NCBI RefSeq assembly: GCF_020080835.1
Contig: NC_058160.1
Location: 17,285,152-17,349,151, forward strand
Origin: Cotesia glomerata
Lineage: Eukaryota > Arthropoda > Insecta > Hymenoptera > Braconidae
Reading direction: 5' to 3'
Length of the DNA: 64,000 bases
Shown: one piece after another, positions 12,404 to 23,499 of the stretch
Numbering within the stretch: position 1 is the stretch's first letter
How the letters are laid out: every line of letters starts with the position of its first letter
Translations under genes and position numbers: made by a program
The notes under the pieces: model-generated
Databases searched by the model: none
What the model saw: only the letters and a program-made list of their open reading frames with translations
Told to the model about the DNA's origin: nothing

Positions 12404-12789
12404 ATTTTCTTCTGATCTTGCGGTAATAATTTTCTAGTTGAATTAGAGGCTTGAATTTGAGGCTTACAATTTTCTAAGGTACATTTGTACATCTGTTTAC
12501 AATTTTGAATAAAAAACTTCATTGTCAAAATTTAAGTACTTTTCAACCAATGAGATTGTTGGAAACATAAGAATTTTCACGGAAATTGACGAACACGCGT
12601 TGACTTGGTCTTAAGTTGGGTCTTACTAAAGCTTATCTTACTGAAAATAAGATCCTGCTTAAAACTTTTTACTTACTCAAGTTTATCTTAAAGAATGACT
12701 CTGAAAACATCATAACTTACAGCCGATAAGGCCGTCTTCATGAAGACAGGCTTGGTACAAACTTAAGACCGGACTATGAATACGGCCCC

Positions 12790-14908
12790 TATAGTACTTA
12801 AGGTTGCACGGACAGTACCCCGTAAGTCATAATAGAATCTAAATTTTTTTTCATCAAAATTAAAAATTTGAATACGAAAATTCATTACTATAGTTTAACC
12901 GTTACCTTACATTATTATTAATTAAAATAATTGAATAATTTCATTAATAAAACAATGAATAGCCAACGTTTGACTCAAGTATTTTTTCACAAAACTCAGA
13001 CCTGGCAACACCGCGCATAACAGCTGTTTATATTTATCTAGCTGTGTAGTGTTGAGTTGAAAAACATAACCCATAAATAAATATACACAGGAATTATTAA
13101 AATTCAAAAATTCGCGCGTTCTGTTCTGTGCAATGTTGCCAGACTGCGCTGAATCACGTGGTTTATTTATTTTTAAATATGAAGGCCTGAAATTTTCGTG
13201 AATTTCGAATCTTTTGCATTAAAATATCTTTAAAAGCTTTCGTCAGAAAATTTTCATTTTATTTTTAACGTATTCTACAAAAGTTGATTCACTGAAATAC
13301 AAGTTTTTTGTTTTTTAATCTTCCTATGAGGTAGTCAAATAAATCGATATATGTGCAATCCGCCAATAGTCTCTATAGGCTAGATGTTGAATTTCAATTT
13401 TTTAATAATTTATTAAAGCATAACCTTTCGTCAGATCTAATCCAAAAAATTAATTTAGACGTATGAGATAGCAATTCATAACATATCAAAAAATTAGCTT
13501 TTGATATTCACAAGTGCATTAGTGTCCGAACAACCTTAAAATATAATTTGTAATAAGTCTAGTAAAACTTAAGCCTACAACACTTGAGAACTATCTCGAA
13601 TACTAAACTTATAGCTATATATTTTACTCTAATCCTATTACAATAGTGTTCTATCTCCTTACGATACTTATTCTAATTACAATGGATGGAAATTTCTAGA
13701 GAGTGACCAGACGACTAAAATATTAATGGGATTTTCCTTAGCGTCTCTCTAAATTATTTTATAAGTTTCTGAATTTCTCGCGCTATAAATTATCATATTT
13801 TACTCGCGTGTGATGGCGCCACCAGCGACTAGGTTAACCGTGATAACATCACACTACGCAACTAAATGCCTGGCAATTGTCAACATTGTTTTTTTTACTG
13901 ATAAAGTGTGACACTAAAATCAGCTGACGTTGAAATTTTTTTTTAATAATTAAATAAGAACTAAAAGACGATTTTTTAAGAATTACTATAGATTGTGCAA
14001 ACTTCCTACATGTCAAAATTTTCAAATAATTTTTTTTAATAAAAAATAATTATAAAACTGTCAAAAAGTCAGCTAATATTTTTGTAAGTTAATTTGTAGT
14101 GATTTGTCAAGTATCAAACATAATTATTAATTATAGTTAGATCCTACAATTTTTTTACTTCATGATACTAAAGTAGGCTGACAATTGTCAATTTTTTAAA
14201 TTTTTATTAACAAATAATTTTACCTACAATAAAAAAAAATTTCTACTAATAATTTTTTCTAAATTTAAATATTAATAACAGTGAAAATTTAAAATAGTGA
14301 AGTATTATTAAATACAGGTAAGAAATAAAAGTAGAAGAGTCTATAAGATATTTCGTACCCACACTCTCCACAGTTGACAGAGGTATTCCTACAATAAAAT
14401 AAAAATACATGAGAGTGTGAAGTTAGTCAATAGTCGAAACGAGCAAAAAAATGAGACCTAATTCCTTATTGGCCGAAATATAAGGCGCGCGCGCGCTATT
14501 TAAATTTCTAATAAGTACAAAGTTTAATATTTAATAACTTATGGGGGCATTCCATAGTGACTGGTGGGACATTTGACTCTGAATTCCATCAATTAGAAGC
14601 TATAATTATGTGACTGAAAACTTATACTATAGTAAAATTCATCTTATAATATAGAAGAATAATTAATTAACAACATCCCTTTGTCAAAACCTCCATTACT
14701 CTCTAAGTTTCTTGTAATTATTATTTGACTAAGTATGACTGGTGGGACATCGAAAATCCTTCTCTCTTACCAAAGGTATACTTTTAAGTCCAATTTCAGT
14801 TCGACCACTAAACTTTTAAAAATACTTCCTCCTCAATACAAAATTTATTCTACAAACATTCAATATTACGAAAAATTAGACTGATTACCTACGTAGAAAC
14901 AATTAAAG
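12790..14908. other. AT-rich spacer, nothing recognised
   Basis: No gene or terminal repeat was recognised. Small oddities are a GCGCGCGCGC run at 14485-14497 and a repeated GACTGGTGGGACAT phrase near 14558 and 14736. Confidence 0.4.
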
Positions 14909-15066
14909 TTTTAACTTCCCGCTAAAATCTCAGATTTTCAAAAATCGGGAAGTTATTGTTTTTACCAGGTTTGGCAAAAATCGAGTTTTCATCAGATCTC
15001 GACGTTTGAAGGTCACAGGAAGCTTCCCCGACTACCCGCGCGATGTTGTCAGTATGTCTGTATGTA

Positions 15067-15149
<83 letters not shown>

Positions 15150-15413
15150 CTATGTGACTCCGCTTATAACTTTTGAATCGGTTGAACCTGATTTCATCGC
15201 GGTTGGTGCCATTCCGAAAGGGCTACGCTGAACTTAGATTTCCTGAGAATTTGAACCGATTCGACCGATAATGATTTTAAGAAATCTTGAAAAATCTTAA
15301 AAAAAATAATAAAAAATTCATTTTTGAAAGTAGTTTTTGGAATATCTTTTTAAACGGCTCTATCGATTAACTTCAAAAACCAATCCGCCCTTAAGCTTGA
15401 AAAACCACGCCGA
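14909..15413 (+). mobile_element. HINE, left part, truncated by assembly gap
   Basis: AACTTCCCGCTA (14913-14924) marks the left end. It is followed by the conserved CATCAGATCTCGACGTTT block, a long (TG)n tract and the block ending ATCGCGGTTGGTGCCATTC, in the same order as the complete copy at 61736. The right end is lost in the N gap. Confidence 0.65.
15070..15148. repeat. (TG)n microsatellite
   Basis: About 39 dinucleotide repeats lie inside the HINE. The short Cys-Val open frame across it is an artefact of the repeat. Confidence 0.95.
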
Positions 15414-15513
15414 NNNNNNNNNNNNNNNNNNNNNNNNNNNNNNNNNNNNNNNNNNNNNNNNNNNNNNNNNNNNNNNNNNNNNNNNNNNNNNNNNNNNNNN
15501 NNNNNNNNNNNNN
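15414..15513. other. Assembly gap of 100 N
   Basis: Exactly 100 N, the usual placeholder for a gap of unknown size. The sequence on either side belongs to different elements. Confidence 0.98.
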
Positions 15514-15980
15514 TTGTGCTCTTTCGACAAGGCTACTTCGTGACATTTATGTCATTGAGTTCTCGGCCCCGGCTGAATACAACATCTCAGCCAAAGAAGA
15601 GCACAAAAGACAGATATATCAGGATCTCCTGTTTGAAATTGGCAAACTTTACCCAGGTTACCGTGTCAAGCTCGTCGTCCTGATTGTTGGCGTCCTCGGA
15701 GGGATGAAACAGTCTTTTGTATCCTCACTTGCCAGAGTTCCAGCTTGCTCATCAAAAGCTGAATTCTTGGCGGTCAGGATGCAGAAGGCTGTCATACTAG
15801 GTTCCCTCCGTCTACTTAGGAAAATGACTTTGGCCTGCTGTGATCACTAACCGCCTTGTTGTGCGGAGTGGTACAGCAGTAATGGATGGAGCTCAGGCTG
15901 GGCCCTCGGAGAATCGGACTCCGGGGACAACCCCCCTGAGCATTTAATAACATAATAATAATAATAATAATAATTATAAT
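15514..15980 (+). pseudogene. LINE ORF C-terminus with TAA-repeat tail
   Basis: After the gap, a frame starting near 15546 reads IYVIEFSAPAEYNISAKEEH, KRQIYQDLLFEIGKLYPGYR and LIVGVLGGMKQSF, and ends at TAA 15848-15850. The pattern 'PAD.NI..KE..K...YQDL..EI..L' followed by 'V.GALGG' occurs downstream of the reverse transcriptase in non-LTR retrotransposons. About 100 bp of 3' UTR and an (AAT)n tail near 15945-15975 follow; TAA-type tails are known from R4/Dong-like LINEs. The RT itself is missing, so the clade is an inference. Confidence 0.6.
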
Positions 15981-17312
15981 TATAACTTTAATAATAATTA
16001 TAATAAAATGTTATAAAACTATACGATCTTCTGCTTATTAATATAATCTGTTATTTTAATATGTACAAAACCTCATTGTTAATACTATTCGAGTACTGAC
16101 TAATGTGAAGATAGAGCAATTACATACGTTCTAAAAAAATTTAAGGCGCGTACTGTTACCACAATTATAATTTTTTTATTTTGAAAATTCGAAAATTAGC
16201 GTATTTCCAATGCTTCTTGAAATAACTTATGAACGCATCGAGACAGTTGATTTCTGTAAAATGCAACTGAAAGCTAAGAAGAAAAGCTTCAATTGACATT
16301 TTTACATATATTTCGCGGCTAAATATGTCCATCTTAGGGCAATTTCAACGAAATTTTTTTATTGCATTCGTTTTGGCAATTTTTCTTCCGATTTTTAAGC
16401 TTTTTATAGTTATTGGATAAAGTTTGCTTCGAATAACTAGCTTTAGGAGTAATCGATAAATTACTTCTAAAAAACAATAGATAAAACTGTTAATTACGAT
16501 AAAACTGTTGATTTTTCGAAAATTAAAAAAAAATTCATAAGGGAAATTTATTAACAATCAATTTCTATTAGTGAATTATTATATTTATTTTTTGTTATTT
16601 ACTTATACCCTTCTTGAATGAATAATTAAAAATAGTTTTATATGATGCTCAAAATTTAGCGTTATCAATTATTTAAAAAATTTCTTTAGAAAAATATTGG
16701 CTTCGATTTTATTTAAATTTAAGTGAAGCTCCCGTTATAAACATTTAGCCACAATATATAATGAAATTATTCATAATTTCATTACGTTAAATATGAGATT
16801 AGAGTGTAATAAGTAACTTATAGTAAAGAATTCACTGTAAAAAAGTTTTTAGTCAAGTTAACAATAACTTCCGATGAGAAAATAATGACATCTTATGGTT
16901 AAAATTATGTATACTATGACATTACTGCAACTTGTACATATGATGCGGCACTCCTTTCCGTCAACTTACTGTGTATCTTTCATGCATATTACCGATAAAA
17001 GTCTTATAGTTTAGACTTGTCGAAAACTTGGCGATAACTTGTCGATAAGCCGACTAACTACAAGAACTTTAATAGAAAGCCTGGCTATCAGACTAATGTG
17101 CATCTACCACCGAGTTACGGTTTTTTGACAATTTATATGTTTTCGAATGACTGTCAAATGACAGACGATCGATCGATGATCTACGATTTTTACTCAGGTA
17201 AAAAATCGGAGAAGTCAAGTAAAAATTTGGTTTTTCGACACTGTGAATTTATGGTAGATTCACCGTCGTTTCACGATCATTTTACCGTGACCACGAATCC
17301 GCCAGGGATATA
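15981..17312. other. AT-rich spacer, nothing recognised
   Basis: No convincing ORF or repeat boundary. The 70-residue frame on the - strand at 16345-16557 is low-complexity and has no family signature. Confidence 0.4.
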
Positions 17313-17559
17313 GCTATTCAGTCAACGGACTAAGAATTTTACATATTTTATTTTTGCTGATCACCTAATCGATGAATTGTTCTCATTACGGGATTGCGAA
17401 AATGTAACAGACTAAAAGCATTGCATTTTCTAAACACATGAGATATAGAAAAGAAATTTGAGATAGAGAAAATATGAAAAAAATTAAATAAAAATAAAAC
17501 ATAAAATTTAATTTATTTCCTTTTCAATTCGCCCAGCGAAGCGGGCGGGAAACCGCTAG
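17313..17559 (+). mobile_element. Helitron-type 3' end, copy A
   Basis: The block beginning ATTCAGTCAACGGACTAAGA is shared with 36247. The end is a GC hairpin CGCCC-AGCGAAGC-GGGCG followed by GGAAACCG and CTAG, then T. Helitrons end in a hairpin plus CTRR and insert between A and T. The 5' end was not found. Confidence 0.65.
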
Positions 17560-17803
17560 TTATTTTATAAAATCTTATTCTTTTAACGAGGTCCTTTCGC
17601 CATCAATGTTAAATAAAAAATATTAGTTTACGCATAAAATTAATTTTTATCTAATAGTTGAAGTCCTTATTTATCTATACTAGTGAATTTTAATTTAGTC
17701 TTTACCGTGCAAATTTTTGAAAAAAAAATTTTTAAAAATGTTAGTATTTTTTCCGAGTCTTACGAGAAAGTCAGACCTTAACAACTTTCTCGAATTATGG
17801 TAT

Positions 17804-19450
17804 TAAAGGGTTAGGGGTAATCAGAATCTTCAAAAAATCAATTATTTTTTTTTTGCATTTTCGTTATGTGTAATATCTTAAAAATATTCTCTGAAAATTT
17901 CAAGTCGATCCGATAATTAGTTTTTGAGTTATTCGACAAATAACAAAGAGAGCTCGGGTACTTCAAAGCGCTTGGGAGCAGATAGCTAGCGGCAGTTTCA
18001 AGAAACCCCCTTTTAGGATTCTATTGTCATCCTATTCTGGAATTATAAAAACAGATCTAAATACAAAAATACAACCATAAATAAAAAGGAATGTATAGGC
18101 CATGTTCAGAAGCGGATGGGGACTCGACTGCGTACTCTGAAAACTAAACAAAAAGGTCTTGGTGGTAGAGGTAGGCTTACAGGAAAAGTAATAGACAAAT
18201 TAACTGTGTACTATGGTTTATCAATACGTCGTCATTGCGATTCTATTGAAGATATGAAATCTGCTATTATGGCAACTTTTTACCACTACGGTTCGACTGA
18301 TGAAAATCCGAATCATGATATGTGTCCCAAAGGCGAAGATTCTTGGTGCTCTTACCAGCGCGCTGAAGCAAGTGGAGAGCTTGATATACTTATACTCAAG
18401 ATTATTCTCCCTTACCTCTTGATGTTTTAAAAGCTATTAAACCGATTTACGACTATCTCAGTAATGATGATTTACTTTCAAGATGTGTAGGTGGATTCAA
18501 TCAGAATAATAATGAGAGTTTCAACCAACTAGTGTGGAAAATATGCCCAAAAACCGTGAATACTAGTTCTACTATCGTACAAATTGCTGCATACATAGCT
18601 ACTTGTATATTTAATGAAGGTACAAATTCATTATTAATGATTATGGATACCCTAGGATTTAATTGTGGGTCTAATTCCCATCTGTATGCTGAAAAATTGG
18701 ATGCTGCACGTGTGAAAGTGGCAGATCAGCGCGCCAACGACAACATTCGGGAAGGCAGAATGCTTCGTAGGCAACAGCAAATTGATGTTTTGGAAACTTT
18801 CACAATGGCTGAAGAACTATTATATGGCCCAGGAATAGATGACTCGATGTAAGTAATTTAATAATTCGTATTTCTGTACGTGAATCTAGTGTGAAACTTT
18901 AAACGCGTTTTTCTCAAAACTATGTTTTTTGAACTGGTGACAACTGTAACTCGAAAACCGCTCAGTAGATTTTAATAAAATTTATACAGCTTTTAGAATA
19001 CATAATAAACTCGGGCCTGATCGAAGGATTTTTTTTTTTTTCAAAAATTTCGATTTTTTAAGACCAATTAACTATGTTGATTTTTTCCCAAAAATCTAGA
19101 CGAAAATTTCCTGAGGCCGCCATTTTGTTAATTTTTGAAAAAAAAAATCCTTCAATCAGGCCCAGGATTATCTATTTATAAAACTAATTTTTTTCATCCG
19201 ATTGATTTTAGATGAATCTCCAAGGACTTATGATTGTCACCGCAAGGACCTTTTTTTGGAACTGGGTCAACACAGACAGCTATAACTTTGGAAATTAAAT
19301 TTTTTTTTTTTGAAATTTTCGTGACTTCAAGTCAAAACATTGTATAATAATGCTATATTACTACTATTGTAAAATAACATGATTTAATAGTAAAAAAAAA
19401 ATACTGAAAATTCTCATTTTTTCGTGCCTCTGACTACCCCTAACCCCTTA
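17804..19450 (+). mobile_element. Mutator-like DNA element with terminal inverted repeats
   Basis: The left end is TAAAGGGTTAGGGGTAATCA and the right end is TGACTACCCCTAACCCCTTA, about 27 bp of imperfect inverted repeat. The element encloses a broken transposase-like reading frame (18083-18852). The sequence right of the ORF (about 18885-19100) reappears in opposite orientation at 41460-41790. Confidence 0.65.
18083..18852 (+). pseudogene. Mutator-type transposase-like protein, C-terminal fragment
   Basis: The frame opens KKECIGHVQKRMGTRLR and continues GLGGRGRLTGKVIDKLTVYY and CPKGEDSWCSYQRAEASGEL. A one-base shift near 18385 moves it into the next frame, which reads CVGGFNQNNNESFNQLVWKI and IAAYIATCIFNEGTNSLL, ends EELLYGPGIDDSM and stops at 18850. 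This resembles the C-terminal half of the Mutator-like transposase-domain proteins common in insect genomes, where 'NNNESFN.LVW' is a hallmark. The N-terminal half with its catalytic residues is absent and the frame is shifted, so it is inactive. The family assignment is from recall of the motif. Confidence 0.65.
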
Positions 19451-19977
19451 ACTACCGATTAGATGGGGTAAAAAAAACTCAAAATAATGTTTTCGAAATA
19501 TTCAGGTTTCATTTTTTGCAATAAAATATATAGGTTGCCGTGGAATATATGGAGAAATCAAAATTATAAAATCACAAAAAATTCTCAAGCAATCTACATT
19601 AAAATGAAGTCAAAACATTTGGCAACGTTGCGTAGCGCGCAAGCTTCAGACCATTCAATAAATTCAAACTAATTTATTTATTTACACTGTGCAAAAACTT
19701 GAACGTGGTTAAGATTATATTGTGCAAATGAAAATGTAAACAACCGAAGTACAGCGTTGCCAAATCACGGTTAGGTTACTAGCAACTGATTTGAAAGAGT
19801 CAAATTAATTTTTGTATTTAACTATTTTTTTTTTTTTTATTTTTAAAATTTCAACGATTAATGCCTCATATACTATTTATTTTTTAATTTTAAGAATTTT
19901 TATGGGTTTTTTATTTTAATTTATCGTATATTAACTACTACAGTTGTTTTGACTCAACTGGAAAGAAAGGACTTCCT
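19451..19977. other. Spacer, nothing recognised
   Basis: AT-rich, with no ORF or repeat boundary recognised. Confidence 0.4.
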
Positions 19978-20442
19978 TAACATTAACTAATAATTATTTA
20001 TAAGTTGGATATAAGATATTTATTCTTAATTTAATTTTAACATATTTCATTGTAATATTATATAAAAGCAAGTTTAACAGAAATATGTTTTTTAACAATT
20101 TTATTTATTAGTTACATTATTATTTATTCGTTGAAAAAAGGGATCATAGAATTTTTCTCACACATGTCTTTTATGACTTTTCCTTAGTCTCAAGTACCTA
20201 AGGTTTCTCGGAACTTAACTACAATGTCCCTTTGTACTCGATAATAAATTGTATTTATTTGAAACAAAATATACTCTATATTATAAATATTCTACAACAT
20301 AAAACTTAAACTTTCTAGTTTGGACAGTTTTCACTATTTAAATTATAAATTGATAAAATATTTAAAATAATTTAAATTACATTTAAATTCGCGCTTCGCT
20401 GACAGGTAGTGACACCTGCTGCATGCATCTAGAGGCATCACA
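19978..20442 (-). repeat. Solo arm of the long-arm inverted-repeat element
   Basis: It aligns with the right arm of the 4167-7352 element from near the CATTAACTAATAATTATTT block to the terminal GCATCTAGAGGCATCACA. It is more diverged than the two arms of that element are from each other. No partner arm is nearby. Confidence 0.75.
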
Positions 20443-20473
20443 GTACATTGAATAAAATTTAACAAAAAAATAA

Positions 20474-20615
20474 GGGCCCGTTTTCCAATCCAGGATAAAA
20501 TTTTATACAATGATAAAATATATCCATATATTTTATACATATAAATATACTGGCAAAACTGTCAATAATAAATTTATCCTGGATAAAATTTTACCTTGGA
20601 TTGAAAAACTGGCCC
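20474..20615. mobile_element. Foldback MITE, GGGCC family, copy 1
   Basis: The inverted ends are GGGCCCGTTTTCCAATCCAG and TTGGATTGAAAAACTGGCCC. TAA flanks both sides (20471-20473 and 20616-20618), fitting the 3-bp duplication of PIF/Harbinger-type MITEs. Confidence 0.8.
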
Positions 20616-20618
20616 TAA

Positions 20619-20741
20619 GGGCCAGTTTTTCAACCCCGGGTTTAAGTATTTTATCATTGTGAATATATCTATATATCTCTATTATATATAGATATATTCA
20701 CAATGATAAAATACTTAAACCCGGGGTTGAAAAACTGGTCC
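20619..20741. mobile_element. Foldback MITE, GGGCC family, copy 2 (near-perfect palindrome)
   Basis: Arms of about 58 bp are almost exactly complementary, running GGGCCAGTTTTTCAACCCCG to CGGGGTTGAAAAACTGGTCC. It is flanked by TAA at 20616-20618 and 20742-20744, so it shares its left TAA with copy 1. Confidence 0.85.
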
Positions 20742-20744
20742 TAA

Positions 20745-21147
20745 AAGTTTGTAAATTCGAATATTTTGATGAATCAACTTTTTAGTAATTTATTTGTTTA
20801 ATTGTAAAAATGATGCTTTTAACAACTCAAAAATAAACTCGCTTGAAATAAAGATACTCATGAACACAGACAAAAATTGGAGATGCGTGCATACCAGTTT
20901 GTGACAATAAGTTTTGCAGAACTGATAAACTCGACTTCCGATTTCCGACTGTAGACACCCATCTGCTCAGTACCATGTTGTACCCGATGACATAATAGAT
21001 GTCGTTGTTGATGCATTACGCGGAAAAATCACTATAATGTGAATTATTTAATTGGATTTGTAATCCCAACATAAAATTGAGATGAAATATACGTGAAGCC
21101 AATTTATTCGCAATGTGATTAGTCAAACATATGATAAGCATAAAAAT
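20745..21147. other. Spacer with a short dispersed repeat
   Basis: The stretch around 20977-21030 (GATGTCGTTGTTGATGCATT) recurs inverted at about 6365-6415 inside the long-arm element. Nothing else was recognised. Confidence 0.4.
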
Positions 21148-21279
21148 ACATCCCAAGTGACACAAAAATTTTTTCGGTAATATTTTGTTGAATTTAAGTT
21201 GACAATTATTAATTTTTGACTTCTTGTTAAATAAAATTTACCAAAAAGTCAACAGTTTTTTATGTGACGCTTGGGATAT
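21148..21279. mobile_element. MITE, ACATCCCAAG family, copy 2
   Basis: The ends ACATCCCAAGTGACAC and GTGACGCTTGGGATAT and the internal GTTGACAATTATTAATTTTT match the copy at 11962-12089. Confidence 0.8.
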
Positions 21280-21537
21280 TCTATATTCACATTCTGACAC
21301 GCGCTTGCGCGCGCACGTTAAATCTAGTATTGGTCTAAAACATGGAAGAGGAAGTGAATAGAAGCCAGGAAACAGACTTCGAGCCGATACTTTGTAATTG
21401 TAACTTCACCTCCCTGAGAGCAATAACTGAGCACATGCTATAGCTGAAGCACTAAATAAAATCAAGCTCTCTGATAATTATTGTTTATCATTTAAAAACA
21501 GTCCATCTAACTAAAGTTTTTGTTTTTCTTCAATTAA

Positions 21538-21677
21538 GGGCCAGTTTTTCAACCCGGGGTTTTTATTTAACCAGAGTTTGTAACGATAGTAACAATATTT
21601 AATAAACATTAGAATAGTACTGTTGCTATGGTTATAAACTCGGGTAAAATGAAAATCCCGGGTTGAAAAACTGGCCC
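21538..21677. mobile_element. Foldback MITE, GGGCC family, copy 3
   Basis: The ends are GGGCCAGTTTTTCAACCCGG and CCCGGGTTGAAAAACTGGCC. TAA stands on the left and CAA on the right, so the right flank may have mutated. Confidence 0.8.
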
Positions 21678-21679
21678 CA

Positions 21680-22755
21680 AATCTAATAGTTTTTATAGTT
21701 TTCAATATTAAATTCAAATTAATAAATAATAATAAATTTTAATAAGTCCCACGTGATTATAACTCACATCCCAGTCCACAAGGAAGCTGTTCGATCAATC
21801 TAGCGACGTAGCGACCTTGCTGGATATAACAATTGAACAATTGCAGCATTTGTAGAAATTAACAGTAATTATCTGCAGAGCAGCGCGGTGCTTTTTCGTG
21901 CAAGATTCGAAACTCAGAATTTTTAGCTTTAATAATTCAACAACAGATCAATCGCTGATTTTGTTAATTGATTTTTCTTAAAATTTATTTATTGGATTTA
22001 TATGCCAAGGCTTAGCCGGATGGCAACTGTACAAAGTCTAAATATAATTAATGAGTAATAACTAAAAAGTGTAATTAAATAATAAAACAGAAGCATTATA
22101 ATATAATGCAATACCATAAACTATATATGTAACATGTGAGTAACTTCAAACAAGTCAAACTGGAGAATTTAATACGGTTACAAACTGCTTGATACTTCAA
22201 GATTGAGGACGAATTCAAACGCTTTATTTTTGAAGCTCTCGAGGGAATGGGAGTTAATAATATCACTTGGGGCGTTTTTCGGGGTTGAAAAACTGGCCCT
22301 CGGTAGCTCTTGCCATAAACGAATACTATGTAGATATTATAAAAGAAATTATGAACATTTCCAAAAATTTTTTTTTCTTTGCTGAGGAACTTTGAAATTT
22401 TTCAATTTTCATAATTCTGGGTGAATTGGGTTCGATTTCATTAATTTTAAAAAATCGTGAAAATTCAAAAAATTGAGACATTGAAAAATTATTTTAATTT
22501 TCTACAGTAAAAATAACTGATTTTTAAAATTCAGAAATATTTAAAAATTGAGTTCTCACAAGATTTCCTTGTTTTGAGGTCCTTAGTTCAACCTGATTGG
22601 TTCAAAAGATATCACATGCAGTACGTAGAGTCCAACAACTAAAAAATGTGCTACAAACTTTATTCTAAGTTGAAAGAATAAAATTACATACTTACAAACA
22701 TGATTATCTATTCAGAAAATATGCTAAAACATACTAAAACATTTTAAACATTTAA
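21680..22755. other. Spacer with one orphan MITE end
   Basis: GGGGTTGAAAAACTGGCCC at 22281-22299 is a single end of the GGGCC MITE family with no partner. The rest is AT-rich with no gene recognised. Confidence 0.5.
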
Positions 22756-22864
22756 GGTAAAAGCCCCAATACATGATCACGTACCAGTATATTCACAAAT
22801 ATAGGTATACAAATACATGGAGTGATCATATACTGGTACATGATCATCTATTGGGGCTTTTACC
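22756..22864. mobile_element. 109 bp MITE, GGTAAAAGCCCC family
   Basis: The ends GGTAAAAGCCCCAATACATG and CATCTATTGGGGCTTTTACC face each other. TA on each side, just outside an AGGTAAAAGCC terminus, would fit a Tc1/mariner-type insertion. Superfamily uncertain. Confidence 0.75.
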
Positions 22865-22866
22865 TT

Positions 22867-23192
22867 ATATCCAGAAATTTCATTCAATATTTAAATTAGA
22901 AACTTGTACCGCCTAATCACTATTCTTAATGTGGTTCTAGCTGCGTTCATGACATAAACCGTAAAACCTTCCTAAAGTTTCTTGGTTATACCTTTCTTCT
23001 TCTATTCGTCTATAATTCACTAACGAGAGTCAAAAACATACCTAACGATATTTTAAAGAGTATATTATAATATATATCAAGAAATGTTTCATCGTAAATT
23101 TAAAAAAATTTTTAAATAAGGAAGGGCGGTATAAAATGCATTTTCGAAATTTTATTTTTCCTACTTCTTTTTAGGAGAATTTTTGAATAAAA
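22867..23192. other. Spacer, nothing recognised
   Basis: AT-rich, with no feature recognised before the ISL2EU left terminus. Confidence 0.4.
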
Positions 23193-23499
23193 TAATGGGG
23201 TTCCGTTTTGCCAAACTCCTCCGCTTGGGAGCAGCATAATAACGAGTTTCATCGAGCGCAAATTTTCAAATACATTTGAAAAGTAAACATATTCCAATGA
23301 TATAAATGAATTTATTTTAAAGTTATTTAGGAAAAAAAAAATATTTTCAAATATAATCAATTAAATTATATTTTTTATAAATATTATATACGTCGGATCA
23401 CAATAAAGGTACAGTATGTTTGTCAATTACATCTGTGTTTTGGAGTAGCTACAAAGGTCGCATTCAATATCTGAAAAAATTTAAATAATATAAAAAAAA

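Larger units (their letters stand above)
9179..12789. mobile_element. PIF/Harbinger DNA transposon, degenerate
   Basis: The terminal inverted repeats are CTGTATTCATAGTTCCGG at the left and the complement of CCGGACTATGAATACGGCCCC at the right. The GGGGCCGTATTCATAG form is typical of insect Harbinger elements. Inside are the two genes that define the superfamily: a DDE transposase on the + strand (9501-10462) and a Myb/SANT-like DNA-binding protein on the - strand (12403-11663), in convergent order. The 3-bp TWA duplication expected for the family is not evident. An unrelated MITE (11962-12089) sits in the intron of the Myb gene. Confidence 0.85.

Noticed and set aside
15043..15231. Cys-Val-rich open frame
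   Set aside because: It is a translation of the (TG)n microsatellite inside a HINE.
15337..15543. Open frame spanning the N gap
   Set aside because: It is built from unknown bases and has no support.
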